This document shows, in pieces, positions 17,276-25,274 of a DNA stretch of 32,072 nt. Where the stretch lies: NCBI GenBank assembly GCA_002435715.1, contig DISD01000095.1, positions 1-32,072 of the forward strand, in the 5' to 3' direction. The DNA is from Rhodospirillaceae bacterium UBA6219 (lineage in GTDB: Bacteria; Pseudomonadota; Alphaproteobacteria; Rhodospirillales; Magnetospirillaceae). Position 1 is the stretch's first letter, and every line of letters begins with the position of its first letter. The notes under the pieces are model-generated. The model saw only the letters and a list, made by a program, of their open reading frames with translations. It did not search any database and was not told the origin of the DNA. The position numbers and the translations under genes were made by a program.

Positions 17276-17731
17276 ATGACCCACGATTACCGCCAAGCCC
17301 AGACGCTGATCCTGTCCTGGCAGGACATGCACCGCGACGCCTGCGCCTTGGCGGCGCTGCTGCGGGACAAAGCGCCCTTTCACGGGATCGTGGCGGTGGC
17401 GCGCGGCGGTCTGGTGCCGGCGGCCATCTTGGCCCGCGAGCTGGATATCAAGCTGGTGGAAACCGTGTGCATCTCGTCCTATGACGACCGCAGTCAGGGC
17501 GAGATGGAAATCCTGAAGACCCTGGCCGAGGACGGCAAGCACTGGCTGGTGGTGGACGATCTGGTGGATTCGGGGGCCACCGCCAAGGTGGTGCGCGCCA
17601 TGCTGCCCGATTGCCATTACGCCACCCTTTACGCCAAGCCGGAAGGCGAGGCGTTGTGCGACACCTATCTGTCGCGGCTGGAACAGCATGTGTGGCTGGT
17701 CTTCCCGTGGGAAGCAGCCCCTAATACCTGA
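17276..17731 (+). CDS. gpt: Xanthine(-guanine) phosphoribosyltransferase
   Basis: 151 residues, the size of E. coli Gpt. The PRPP-binding motif VVDDLVDSGAT occupies 92-102, and VARGGLVPAAILAREL (41-56) is the flexible phosphate-binding loop region. The ending LSRLEQHVWLVFPWE is diagnostic of the Gpt branch, where the Trp region contacts the base. The enzyme salvages xanthine and guanine (and hypoxanthine weakly) to nucleotides, using PRPP. It is divergent from the Ntn-hydrolase gene and convergent with the small ribbon-helix-helix gene. It probably forms its own transcription unit. Confidence 0.95.
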   Translation: MTHDYRQAQTLILSWQDMHRDACALAALLRDKAPFHGIVAVARGGLVPAAILARELDIKLVETVCISSYDDRSQGEMEILKTLAEDGKHWLVVDDLVDSGATAKVVRAMLPDCHYATLYAKPEGEALCDTYLSRLEQHVWLVFPWEAAPNT

Positions 17732-17745
17732 GATGCGTTCCATAA

Positions 17746-17766
17746 ATCGCCACAATCGGCGGCGAT
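17746..17766. terminator. Weak hairpin between gpt and the ribbon-helix-helix gene
   Basis: ATCGCC (17746-17751) pairs with GGCGAT (17761-17766) around a 9-base loop. Neither strand has a proper T tract; the minus strand has only TTTAT. It may weakly end either convergent transcript. Confidence 0.3.
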
Positions 17767-17771
17767 AAAGC

Positions 17772-17972
17772 CTATTCCTCGCCGGCGTTCAGCACGGTGC
17801 GGGCTTCGTTTTCGTCGATCTGATGCAGGTCGTTCATGTGGATTTCCCAGTTGTCGACGAATTCGGCGACCGCCAGGGTCAGACATTCATCCAGGCTTTT
17901 GCCGGTATCGGCCGCCAGCGCCTCAAGCCGTTGCTTCAGCTCGGTCGACAGGGTGACGGACAGGGTTTGCAT
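17772..17972 (-). CDS. Small ribbon-helix-helix (CopG-like) protein
   Basis: 66 residues from the ATG at 17972, which has AAAGGA seven bases upstream. GTG at 17976 is the alternative. The sequence MQTLSVTLSTELKQRLEALAADTGKSLDECLTLAVAEFVDNWE (written here only as segments 1-20 and 21-43) is the beta-strand then helix-helix pattern of CopG/ParD-like DNA-binding dimers. The tail is acidic. No toxin gene is adjacent on the same strand, where the next gene, gpt, is convergent. It may be an orphan antitoxin or a stand-alone regulator, perhaps of itself or of the divergent PBP gene. Target unknown. Confidence 0.75.
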   Translation of the reverse strand: MQTLSVTLSTELKQRLEALAADTGKSLDECLTLAVAEFVDNWEIHMNDLHQIDENEARTVLNAGEE

Positions 17973-18079
17973 GAACACATCCTTTGGTTATGGCCGCATC
18001 GCCCAAGGTCAGGCAGCATACAGCCAAGCCCCGCGACATGCCAGTTTCGAGACCGCACTGCATCATGGTAGAAACCGCC

Positions 18080-20176
18080 ATGACCACTAAGCGCCCTCCT
18101 GACCTCCGAGTTGATCCCGCCGACCGCCTGCAAGCCAGCTCGTCCGACGAACCGGTGCGCCGGCCCCGGTCGACGCGTGCGTCCAAGCCTGCGGCACCCA
18201 AGGCCGAGCGTCAGAAGCGAAGCAAGAAGTCGGGCGGCAATGGCGGCGGCAAGAAGGGCGGCTGGGGCAAGCGGTTGTTCATGTGGGGGGCGACGCTGGC
18301 GGTGTGGGGGCTGATCGCCCTGGCCGGATTGGTCGCCTATTATGCCCACGATTTGCCCGACATCGACCAGGTGACGGCGCCGACGCGCCGGCCCAGCGTG
18401 CAATTCGTCTCGGCCGACAACCAGGTTTTTGCCGCTTTCGGCGATCTTTACGGCGAATCGCTGGATCTGTCGGAAATTTCGCCTTCCATCTGGCAAGCGG
18501 TGTTGGCCACCGAAGACCGCCGTTTCTTCAGCCATTTCGGCGTCGACGTGCTGGGTCTGGCCCGAGCCATCTATGTGAACATCCGTGCCGGCCACGTGGT
18601 CCAGGGCGGGTCCACCATCACCCAGCAATTGGCCAAGAACCTGTTTCTGAAGCCCGACCGCACCATGAAGCGTAAGGTTCAGGAAGTGCTGATGGCGCTG
18701 TGGCTGGAAAAACGCTTCACCAAGCAGCAATTGCTGACCCTTTACCTGAACCGGGTCTATCTGGGATCGGGGGCTTATGGGGTCGACGCCGCCGCCAAGC
18801 GTTACTTCGACGTTTCGGCCCGGCGTACCGGGCTTTATCCGTCGGCGGTGATCGCCGGTCTGCTGAAGGCGCCCAGCCGCTATTCGCCGCTGAACGATCC
18901 GGAAGCCAGCCACAAACGCGCCGTCGAAGTGCTGAACAACATGGTCGAAGCCGGTTATATCGACCAGAAAACCGCCGACATGGCGGCGCTGGGCGGGGCG
19001 GCCCAGGCGGTCCGCCGTGCGGCGCCGACCGGGCGCTATTTCGCCGATTGGGCGCTGTCGCGGCTGGACGATCTGTCGGAACTGGCGGGCCGCGACGTGG
19101 TGGTGCGCACCACCTTGGACCTGACTTTACAGCGCAAGGTCGAACAGCAAGTGCAAGCCCTGCTGAACGGTCCCGGTGCCAAGGCCAATGCCGGACAAGG
19201 CGCGGTGGTGGTCTTAAGCCCCGATGGCGCCATCCGCGCCCTGGTCGGCGGCAAGGATTACGACGACAGCCAGTTCAACCGCGCCACCCAGGCGTTGCGT
19301 CAGCCCGGTTCGGCCTTCAAACCCTTCGTCTATCTGGCGGCCATGGAACAGGGATTGGCGCCGCAGGACGTCTATGACGACGCCCCCATCAAGCTGGGGA
19401 AATGGAAGCCGGGGAATTACAACGGCAGGTTCGAGGGTCCGGTGACCCTGCATCACGCCTTCGCCCATTCCACCAACACGGTGGCGGTGCGGCTGATCGA
19501 GGATTTGGGTCCGGCCCGGGTGGTCACGGTCGCGCACAAGCTGGGCGTCACCTCGCCCTTGGGCCAGGATGCGTCCTTGGCCCTGGGCACCAGCGAAACC
19601 ACGCTGTTGGAACTGACCCAGGCCTATGCCCCCTTCGCCAATGGCGGCTATGGCATCAACGCCTTTGGCATCGAAAGCGTCAGCGCGCCTGACGGTCAGG
19701 TTTTGTGGACCCGTCAGGGCGGCGGTTTCGGCAAGGTGATGTCGGACCAGGCCCTGGCCCATATGCACGAAATGATGAGTGCGGTGCTGACCGAAGGCAC
19801 CGGCAAGGCGGCACGGCTGGATCGGCCGGCGGCCGGCAAGACCGGCACCACCCAGGATTACCGCGACGCCTGGTTCATGGGCTATACCGCCGATTACGTC
19901 GCCGGGGTGTGGCTGGGCAACGACGACCAGCGCAACGAGATGAAAAAGGTTACCGGCGGCGGTCTGCCGGCCCAATTGTGGAAAAGCGTGATGATGGCGG
20001 CGCATCAGGGAATTCCCGTCCATCCGCTGCCGACGCCCGATCTGACGCCGCCGGCCATGGCCGACACCGAAGGCACCGCCGGCGGGGTGATCGTCGGTGG
20101 CGGCGGTGGTGGCGATCCCATCCGTGCCCTGGGCAATGCCATCGACGATTTGTTGGGGTCGTTGTTCGGACGCTGA
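18080..20176 (+). CDS. Class A penicillin-binding protein (PBP1-type transglycosylase/transpeptidase)
   Basis: 698 residues from the ATG at 18080; an ATG at 18065 is the alternative. A cytoplasmic Lys/Arg/Gly-rich tail (about 1-60) precedes one membrane segment (about 65-90). The GT51 domain has the catalytic Glu145 in EDRRFFSHFGVD and GGSTITQQLAKNL. The transpeptidase domain has Ser411-x-x-Lys414 (GSAFK), Ser464-Thr-Asn466 and Lys587-Thr-Gly. The protein polymerises glycan strands from lipid II and cross-links them in the periplasm. The ending is glycine-rich (VGGGGGG) before a short tail. It resembles the PBP1A/PbpG-like shorter class A enzymes rather than a full PBP1A with an OB domain. 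Confidence 0.95.
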   Translation: MTTKRPPDLRVDPADRLQASSSDEPVRRPRSTRASKPAAPKAERQKRSKKSGGNGGGKKGGWGKRLFMWGATLAVWGLIALAGLVAYYAHDLPDIDQVTAPTRRPSVQFVSADNQVFAAFGDLYGESLDLSEISPSIWQAVLATEDRRFFSHFGVDVLGLARAIYVNIRAGHVVQGGSTITQQLAKNLFLKPDRTMKRKVQEVLMALWLEKRFTKQQLLTLYLNRVYLGSGAYGVDAAAKRYFDVSARRTGLYPSAVIAGLLKAPSRYSPLNDPEASHKRAVEVLNNMVEAGYIDQKTADMAALGGAAQAVRRAAPTGRYFADWALSRLDDLSELAGRDVVVRTTLDLTLQRKVEQQVQALLNGPGAKANAGQGAVVVLSPDGAIRALVGGKDYDDSQFNRATQALRQPGSAFKPFVYLAAMEQGLAPQDVYDDAPIKLGKWKPGNYNGRFEGPVTLHHAFAHSTNTVAVRLIEDLGPARVVTVAHKLGVTSPLGQDASLALGTSETTLLELTQAYAPFANGGYGINAFGIESVSAPDGQVLWTRQGGGFGKVMSDQALAHMHEMMSAVLTEGTGKAARLDRPAAGKTGTTQDYRDAWFMGYTADYVAGVWLGNDDQRNEMKKVTGGGLPAQLWKSVMMAAHQGIPVHPLPTPDLTPPAMADTEGTAGGVIVGGGGGGDPIRALGNAIDDLLGSLFGR

Positions 20177-20242
20177 GCTTGCAATTTCGGCCCTGAACGA
20201 CTACAAACTATAGGCATAGTGCGGTTTCCACGGGGGCTGGCC

Positions 20243-21688
20243 ATGTCTGGTCTAAGCCGGTGGTTCCACCGCTGGTGGGATCAAGCCTTTCTCGCTCGCG
20301 CGCCTCGCCCGCTTTCGGCGACGAGGAATCTGTCGTCGCCGTCACGCGTTGACCCCTTTATCCGGGCGCTTGAATTGCTGAAAGCCCGTCCCGACCGTGG
20401 CGTCGGCCGGGTTCGCGTTGTCTCCTTGGCCGATTTCCGCCAAGTGGTGGGAGATAAATGGCCCCGTCTGGTCGACAAGGTGGCGCTCATCGTCGACCGA
20501 CTGATTCGGTCTCGATTGGGCGACGACAATCTCTATCGGCAGATGGACGAGGAAACTTGGCTGATGCTGTTTCCCAACGTCGGTTCCGACCAGGCCCGAG
20601 CGTTGACGGTGGCGGTGGTTCAAGACATCAGCCGCCACTTGTTGGGCGAAGGCTGCATCAGTGGAACCCGACCTTTGGCCCTGGCCGCCCATGTGGACGC
20701 CGCCGCGCTGGCCGAGGCGGCACCGGATTGTCTTTTGTCGGTGTTGCGGCGGGCCGTGGAACAGGCTCGGGCCTTGTTCGACGAAACGGGGAACGACATC
20801 GGCGGGACGCCGGCTGAGGTGGTTGACACATATCCGCGTCAGCATGCGCATGGACAGCCCCGACAACCCGAGGCGGAATGGGAACCGATCTTGCGTCGCC
20901 ATGCCCATGAACGCCCCGACGAACCCTGGAAAGGGGTGGGGCCGATCCCGGCCGAGGCGCGATTGTCGCTGTTGTGGCGTCCCACTTGGGTGGCCAAGCG
21001 TCAGGCTATTGCCGCCTATTGTGCCCGCGTCGCTCGGGTCGACCATCCTGGCGATGCGCCGCTGGAGGGGTCCATGGCTTATCCCGACGACGATCCGGCC
21101 ACTGCCGAGACCATTGACCGTTTCGTCACCGCAGCGTCGGTGCGCGACCTGATGCGCGCGGGTTCGGCTGCGGGGAGTGCCATTATCCCGCTGAGTTGGT
21201 CGTCGCTGAGCGGCGAGCACCGGGCCGAATTGGCCTTTCCCTTCGCCGACATCCCCGCAGAGATTCGTCACCAGCGTTTGAAGGTCGAGATTTGCCGAAT
21301 TCCCGATACCGTTACCGCCGAACAAGTGCGCGGGGTGGTCGAAGGTTTACGTCCTTTATGTGGTGAAGTGCTGTTGCGCTTGCGTTTGTCATCGCCGTTG
21401 TTGCGTCATGTCGATGCATTGGGAACGGCCACCATCGGTCTGGATCTGTCGGAATTGCGCGACGACCAGCGCATGGCCGACGACCGTCTGCTGGATGTGC
21501 TGGACCTGTTGCAGGCCAGCGCCGAGCGGGCGGGTTTGGGCTGTTACGTGTGGAGCGCCCGCCGCCGTAAGGTGGTGGGCGGTGTGGTGGGCGGTGGGTT
21601 CGACATGGTCAACGGGCCGGGTTTGATGCGCGACGTCGCCCGCCCGTCCGTGGTGGTGCCGGCCCCCAAAAATCGTTTCGTAACGTAA
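20243..21688 (+). CDS. Unrecognised protein, probably degenerate GGDEF plus degenerate EAL domain
   Basis: 481 residues from the ATG at 20243, with GGGGG seven bases upstream; the frame is open from a GTG at 20219. Residues about 70-140 read like the second half of a GGDEF fold (long helix DKVALIVDRLIRSRL, then LYRQMDEETWLMLFPNVG where active enzymes have the GGDEF turn, then a helix). Residues about 305-450 read like an EAL barrel: IIPLSWSSL, a helix with RLKVEIC, LRPLCGEVLLRL, and IGLDLSEL, in the order of VNLS, LEITE, IALDDFG and KID. Metal and nucleotide ligands are missing, so it should not make or cut c-di-GMP. It may be a binding or scaffold protein. It stands alone, 66 bases after the PBP gene. 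Confidence 0.6.
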   Translation: MSGLSRWFHRWWDQAFLARAPRPLSATRNLSSPSRVDPFIRALELLKARPDRGVGRVRVVSLADFRQVVGDKWPRLVDKVALIVDRLIRSRLGDDNLYRQMDEETWLMLFPNVGSDQARALTVAVVQDISRHLLGEGCISGTRPLALAAHVDAAALAEAAPDCLLSVLRRAVEQARALFDETGNDIGGTPAEVVDTYPRQHAHGQPRQPEAEWEPILRRHAHERPDEPWKGVGPIPAEARLSLLWRPTWVAKRQAIAAYCARVARVDHPGDAPLEGSMAYPDDDPATAETIDRFVTAASVRDLMRAGSAAGSAIIPLSWSSLSGEHRAELAFPFADIPAEIRHQRLKVEICRIPDTVTAEQVRGVVEGLRPLCGEVLLRLRLSSPLLRHVDALGTATIGLDLSELRDDQRMADDRLLDVLDLLQASAERAGLGCYVWSARRRKVVGGVVGGGFDMVNGPGLMRDVARPSVVVPAPKNRFVT

Positions 21689-21696
21689 TCGATTAC
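21685..21696. repeat. 12-bp palindrome containing both convergent stop codons
   Basis: GTAATCGATTAC is a perfect palindrome. The plus-strand TAA (21686-21688) and the minus-strand TAA (21693-21695) are mirror images within it. There is no hairpin terminator between the two genes. Confidence 0.6.
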
Positions 21697-22223
21697 CGCA
21701 GGGGTTGCGAACGGACGTTTCCTTGCGGCGCCGGGGCGACCGGGGCCATCTGGGTGGGGGCCGCATAGCCGGATCCGCCGCCCAGGGAAGACGGCGTGTT
21801 GTTGGCCCGCGGTGCCACCGTCACCCGCACGGTCGAACCCCACATGCTGCCGGTTTCGATCTGCACGGTGGCGGCGCGGTCGCCGCGGATATAGGTCATG
21901 ACGCTGACGCCCGAGGTGGCGGCCATGATCGGCTCCCAGCCGAAGGCCGGCATCTGCTGTTGGTAGAAAGCGGTGGATTCGGGGGCGGATTTCCACAATT
22001 TCATCACCACCTGACCGGTCCAGCGATCCCTGTCGCCCAGGATCAACGAACGTTCGTTGTCCATGGTGGCGCCCGACGGGATGGGAATGTCGGTCAGCAA
22101 GCCGAAATCCGGTTGCTGCTGCGGGTCGCCGGCCTGGGTCTGCGGCAGCGACGTGGTGGTGCCGCATCCTGCCAGCAACAGGGCGGCGGCGACCGGGACA
22201 GCAAGGCGAAGGATGCTTTTCAT
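21693..22223 (-). CDS. Putative lipoprotein of unknown function
   Basis: 176 residues from ATG 22223. A signal peptide MKSILRLAVPVAAALLLAGC with lipobox LAGC marks Cys20 as the lipid anchor. The next residues are Gly-Thr-Thr, so the outer-membrane signal is likely. The mature part (about 40-140) has an alternating pattern with IPIPSGATMDNERSLIL, a Trp-rich VVMKLWKSAPESTAFYQQQMPAFGWEP segment reminiscent of DUF4850-like or YbjP-like lipoproteins, and VRVTVAP. The tail is Pro/Ala/Gln-rich and disordered. I do not recognise a family. It lies 67 bases downstream of thpR on the same strand and may be the last gene of that operon. Confidence 0.82.
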   Translation of the reverse strand: MKSILRLAVPVAAALLLAGCGTTTSLPQTQAGDPQQQPDFGLLTDIPIPSGATMDNERSLILGDRDRWTGQVVMKLWKSAPESTAFYQQQMPAFGWEPIMAATSGVSVMTYIRGDRAATVQIETGSMWGSTVRVTVAPRANNTPSSLGGGSGYAAPTQMAPVAPAPQGNVRSQPLR

Positions 22224-22290
22224 GGCGGCAAAGGTACTAAAAACCTCGAGCGACCACAAGCGGCGGAGCGCCAACGCGCACAACCCTACT

Positions 22291-22827
22291 TTATTTTGAA
22301 TCCAACGCATATTCGGCCAAGACCTGATATTCCGCCCCTTGGGCATGCAGGTGCGATTGGTACAAGCAAAAATCATCGACCCGGAACTGGGCGGCAAAGG
22401 GGGAATGGTGGCGCAGGAAGGCGGCGATGCGATCGGAAGGCGCCTGTTTCAGCCACGCCAGGGTGACATGGGGGGTGAAACCGCGTTTCTCGGCGGGCAA
22501 GTCCAGTCCCTGGGCCTGGGCTTCGATCCGGTCATGCAATGAAGACAAGGCGGCGTTGCTTTCCACCCCCGCCCACAAGGCACGGGGCTTGCGACCGCCG
22601 AAGGTGCCGAAATCACGCAATTGGACGTCGAAGGCCGGGGCGCGCAGCGCGCTCAAACGGTGATGCAGGTCTTCGGCCACATCCTCGTCCACCTCGCCGA
22701 TGAAGCGCAAGGTCAGGTGCAGGTTGCGGGCCGCCACCCAGCGGGCGCCGGGGATGCCGCCGCCCAGGGATTCCAGCCGCGCCGCCAGTTCACCGGGCAG
22801 CGGCACACCGACGAACAGCCGGATCAC
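22291..22827 (-). CDS. thpR: RNA 2',3'-cyclic phosphodiesterase (2H phosphoesterase)
   Basis: 178 residues. The two H-x-T-x motifs of the 2H family are HLTL (His37, Thr39) and HVTL (His120, Thr122). The N-terminus RLFVGVPLP and ARWVAARNLHLTLRFIGEV match ThpR/LigT. The family opens 2',3'-cyclic phosphate at RNA ends to a 2'-phosphate and can ligate tRNA half molecules in vitro. It is cytoplasmic. Its start overlaps the stop of the FIST gene as ATGA (22824-22827), so translation is coupled. It is the third gene of the tesA-FIST-thpR cluster. Confidence 0.93.
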   Translation of the reverse strand: MIRLFVGVPLPGELAARLESLGGGIPGARWVAARNLHLTLRFIGEVDEDVAEDLHHRLSALRAPAFDVQLRDFGTFGGRKPRALWAGVESNAALSSLHDRIEAQAQGLDLPAEKRGFTPHVTLAWLKQAPSDRIAAFLRHHSPFAAQFRVDDFCLYQSHLHAQGAEYQVLAEYALDSK

Positions 22828-23951
22828 GGCTTGTCGCCACAGATGACGCTCAGCACCCCGGTATAGCCGTAAAGCCGTTGCCCGCTGATCTCGCCATTGG
22901 CGAAAAAGCCGATCAACGGCACCGATTGGCCCAGGGATTGGCGGATCTGGCTGAGTTCGGCGCCGCGTTCGCCGAACATGTGCTCGCCTCGGCCGATGCA
23001 GGTGACATAAAGGGCGGCCAGGGGCGGGCGGCCGTCCAGGCGGCGGTGGATATCGGCCAGCATGCGGTCCAGATCGGTCTGGGCGGCGGCGGGGTCGCGG
23101 CGCACGAACAGCACTTTCTGGCCGACAGTGATTTCGTCGCCGACCGCCAGCCAGCCCTTGGCCGGGTCCAGACCCAGCAAGGTGCGCACCGAATAATCGC
23201 CGCGATCCGAACCTTCCACCGGTAGGGCCACATGAATATAGCCGGCGGCGCGGCTGGGGTCGCGGGCGATCAGCTCGCCGGCATCGGCCTTGAACACGTC
23301 AATCGCCGGTCTGCCGTCCAGATTGGCGATGACGTTGTCCCAGCCCTCGCCCACCACATGAACTGGTCCGATGGGGGTGCAGCCTTGGGTCAAGCCGGTG
23401 ACCACCGACACCGACGCCCCCAACAACAGTCCGGAAACCGCGCCGGGCATCACGGTTTTGGCCACTTGGGTGGGGTGGTCGGCCAAGGACACCAGGCCGC
23501 CGACCAAAAAACCGATGCCGTCGGCCAGGGTTTCCAGCAAGACCGGCAAGCCGGGGTGGCGGGGATCGGCATGGACCAAGGCCACGGCCGGACCATGGGC
23601 ATTGGCCCAGGCCCCCAGGCGGGCGGTGAAATCGGCGGCGTCGGCGCTGGAAAACACCTGGAAGTCGTTTTCGGGAAACGTTCCCAGCAGCACGGCCATC
23701 GCCCCACCATCACGGATTTCCTGGGCTCCGGCGCACAGACCCGGTACGGCGGCGCCCACCCAGGTTTCCACGCGGGTGGTTTCGCGCAGGAAAGTCAGGA
23801 TGGATTGCAAATCGGCGGCAAATGTTTCGGTAACGTATAGGATTCCCAGATTGGCGTTGCCTTGGGCCGCCTCCAAACGTTCCAGGCAGGCTTTGGCGGC
23901 CAGCCCCCAATGCTCGGCCACCGCATGGGCGGAAACGAAAAGCGGTCTCAT
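22824..23951 (-). CDS. FIST domain sensory protein
   Basis: 375 residues. FIST_N (about 25-215) includes ILYVTETFAADLQSILTFLRE, the WVGAAVPGLCAGAQE turn and the VSVVTGLTQGCTPIGP segment. FIST_C (about 220-365) has LGLDPAKGWLAVGDEI, LYVTCIGRGEHMFG and PLIGFFANGEIS. FIST domains are small-molecule-sensing modules, often with a kinase or cyclase. Here the protein is FIST only, with no output domain and no membrane segment. It overlaps both neighbours by 4 bases (ATGA at each junction), tesA upstream and thpR downstream. Its ligand and partner are unknown. Confidence 0.92.
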   Translation of the reverse strand: MRPLFVSAHAVAEHWGLAAKACLERLEAAQGNANLGILYVTETFAADLQSILTFLRETTRVETWVGAAVPGLCAGAQEIRDGGAMAVLLGTFPENDFQVFSSADAADFTARLGAWANAHGPAVALVHADPRHPGLPVLLETLADGIGFLVGGLVSLADHPTQVAKTVMPGAVSGLLLGASVSVVTGLTQGCTPIGPVHVVGEGWDNVIANLDGRPAIDVFKADAGELIARDPSRAAGYIHVALPVEGSDRGDYSVRTLLGLDPAKGWLAVGDEITVGQKVLFVRRDPAAAQTDLDRMLADIHRRLDGRPPLAALYVTCIGRGEHMFGERGAELSQIRQSLGQSVPLIGFFANGEISGQRLYGYTGVLSVICGDKP

Positions 23952-24592
23952 GGCCGCACCTGATCCAACAGCTTTTCCACCGCCCCCATCATGCGCCCGA
24001 CGATGATCGCCACCCCTTGGGCGGTGGGGTGCATCCCGTCCTTTTGGTTCAGGCTTGGATTGGCGGCGACGCCGTCCAGGAAGAACGGGTACAGCGCCAC
24101 CTTGCGGCGTTCGGCGATGCGGGCATAGGCGCCGCGAAAGGCCTGTGCATAATCAGGGCCCAGATTGGGTGGCGCTTCCATGCCGGCCAGCAGGACTTTC
24201 ACCCCTTCGGCCTGCAATTTGCTGACGATGGCATCCAGATTGGCTTCCATCTTGGCCGGGTCCAGTCCCCGCAAACCGTCATTGGCCCCCAAGGCGACGA
24301 TGGCGGCTTGCGGCTTGTCGGCCAAGGCCCAGTCAAGCCGTGCCAAGCCGCCCGCCGAGGTGTCGCCCGAGACCCCGGCATTGACCACGCGCACGGCACG
24401 GCCCTTGGCTTGCAGGGCTTTTTCCAATTGTGACGGAAACGAATCTTTCGTCGCCACACCATAGCCGGCGGTCAGCGAATCGCCAAGCGCCAGCAAGGTC
24501 ACCGGGGTGGCGGCTTTCGCAACTGCGTTGACAAGTGCGCCCATCGCGCCATATGCGACCAATGATCCCTTGATGAAAGCCCTGCGTCGCAT
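23948..24592 (-). CDS. tesA: GDSL-family arylesterase / multifunctional acyl-CoA thioesterase (TesA-like)
   Basis: 214 residues. A signal peptide (about 1-27, MRRRAFIKGSLV, Tat-like although the motif is imperfect) exports it. The SGNH blocks are GDSLTAGYG with nucleophile Ser39, the Gly loop NAGVSGDTSAGG, GANDG with Asn104, and DGMHP with Asp185 and His188. The family hydrolyses esters and thioesters in the periplasm and includes E. coli TesA, which lies divergent from ybbA-ybbP just as here. The start codon at 24590-24592 overlaps the opposite start codon at 24591, so promoters must sit inside the coding regions. Downstream, it overlaps the FIST gene by 4 bases. Confidence 0.93.
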   Translation of the reverse strand: MRRRAFIKGSLVAYGAMGALVNAVAKAATPVTLLALGDSLTAGYGVATKDSFPSQLEKALQAKGRAVRVVNAGVSGDTSAGGLARLDWALADKPQAAIVALGANDGLRGLDPAKMEANLDAIVSKLQAEGVKVLLAGMEAPPNLGPDYAQAFRGAYARIAERRKVALYPFFLDGVAANPSLNQKDGMHPTAQGVAIIVGRMMGAVEKLLDQVRP

Positions 24593-25274
24593 GAATGCAT
24601 CCCCTGGTCAGCCGCTGGTCCACTTAAGCGGTGTCACCCTCAACTTGGCGAGCTTGGCCGGACAGGTCAACGTCCTGCGTGGCATCGACCTGGAAATCGC
24701 CGCCGGCGAGACACTGGGGGTGGTCGGACCGTCCGGGTCGGGCAAGTCGTCGCTGCTGATGGTGATGGGCGGGCTGGAACGCGCCAGTTCCGGCACGGTG
24801 CGGGTGGCCGGCCATGATCTGTCCACCTTGTCCGAGGATGGTCTGGCCCGGCTGCGGCGCGACCATGTGGGCATCGTCTTTCAATCCTTCCAGTTGATTC
24901 CCACCATGACGGCGCTGGAAAACGTTGCCGTACCACTGGAACTGGCCGGTGTGGCCGACGCCCTGGACCGCGCCGAGGCGGAATTGCAGGCGGTGGGGCT
25001 GGGCCATCGCTTGGACCATTATCCCGGCCAGATGTCGGGCGGCGAACAGCAGCGTGTCGCTTTGGCCCGTGCCGTCATCGCCCGCCCGCGTCTGTTGCTG
25101 GCCGACGAGCCCACCGGCAATCTGGATGGCGCCACCGGGGCGGAAATCACCCAGTTGTTGTTCGACCTGCATGCGCGTCACGGCGCCACCTTGGTGCTGA
25201 TCACCCATGACCCCGCTTTGGCCGCCCGCTGTCAGCGGGTGATCCGGCTGGCCGACGGCAAGGTGGTGGCGTGA
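24591..25274 (+). CDS. ybbA: ABC transporter ATP-binding protein (YbbA/LolD type)
   Basis: 227 residues from the ATG at 24591; ATG 24573 (adding MKALRR) is an equally possible start since neither has a good ribosome binding site. Walker A is GPSGSGKSS at 46-54, the signature MSGGEQQRVALARA, and Walker B LLLADEPTGNLDG. VFQSFQLIPTMTALENVAVPLEL is the Q-loop region typical of the MacB/LolD/YbbA group. It energises an FtsX-type permease, encoded next. The divergent tesA and the following large permease are the same arrangement as E. coli tesA-ybbA-ybbP. The substrate is not known; lipids or acyl compounds are suggested by the esterase link. Confidence 0.93.
   Translation: MNASPGQPLVHLSGVTLNLASLAGQVNVLRGIDLEIAAGETLGVVGPSGSGKSSLLMVMGGLERASSGTVRVAGHDLSTLSEDGLARLRRDHVGIVFQSFQLIPTMTALENVAVPLELAGVADALDRAEAELQAVGLGHRLDHYPGQMSGGEQQRVALARAVIARPRLLLADEPTGNLDGATGAEITQLLFDLHARHGATLVLITHDPALAARCQRVIRLADGKVVA

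Noticed and set aside
17732..17980. A toxin-antitoxin module around the ribbon-helix-helix gene
   Set aside because: No second small gene on the same strand or overlapping frame resembles ParE, RelE or a PIN toxin.
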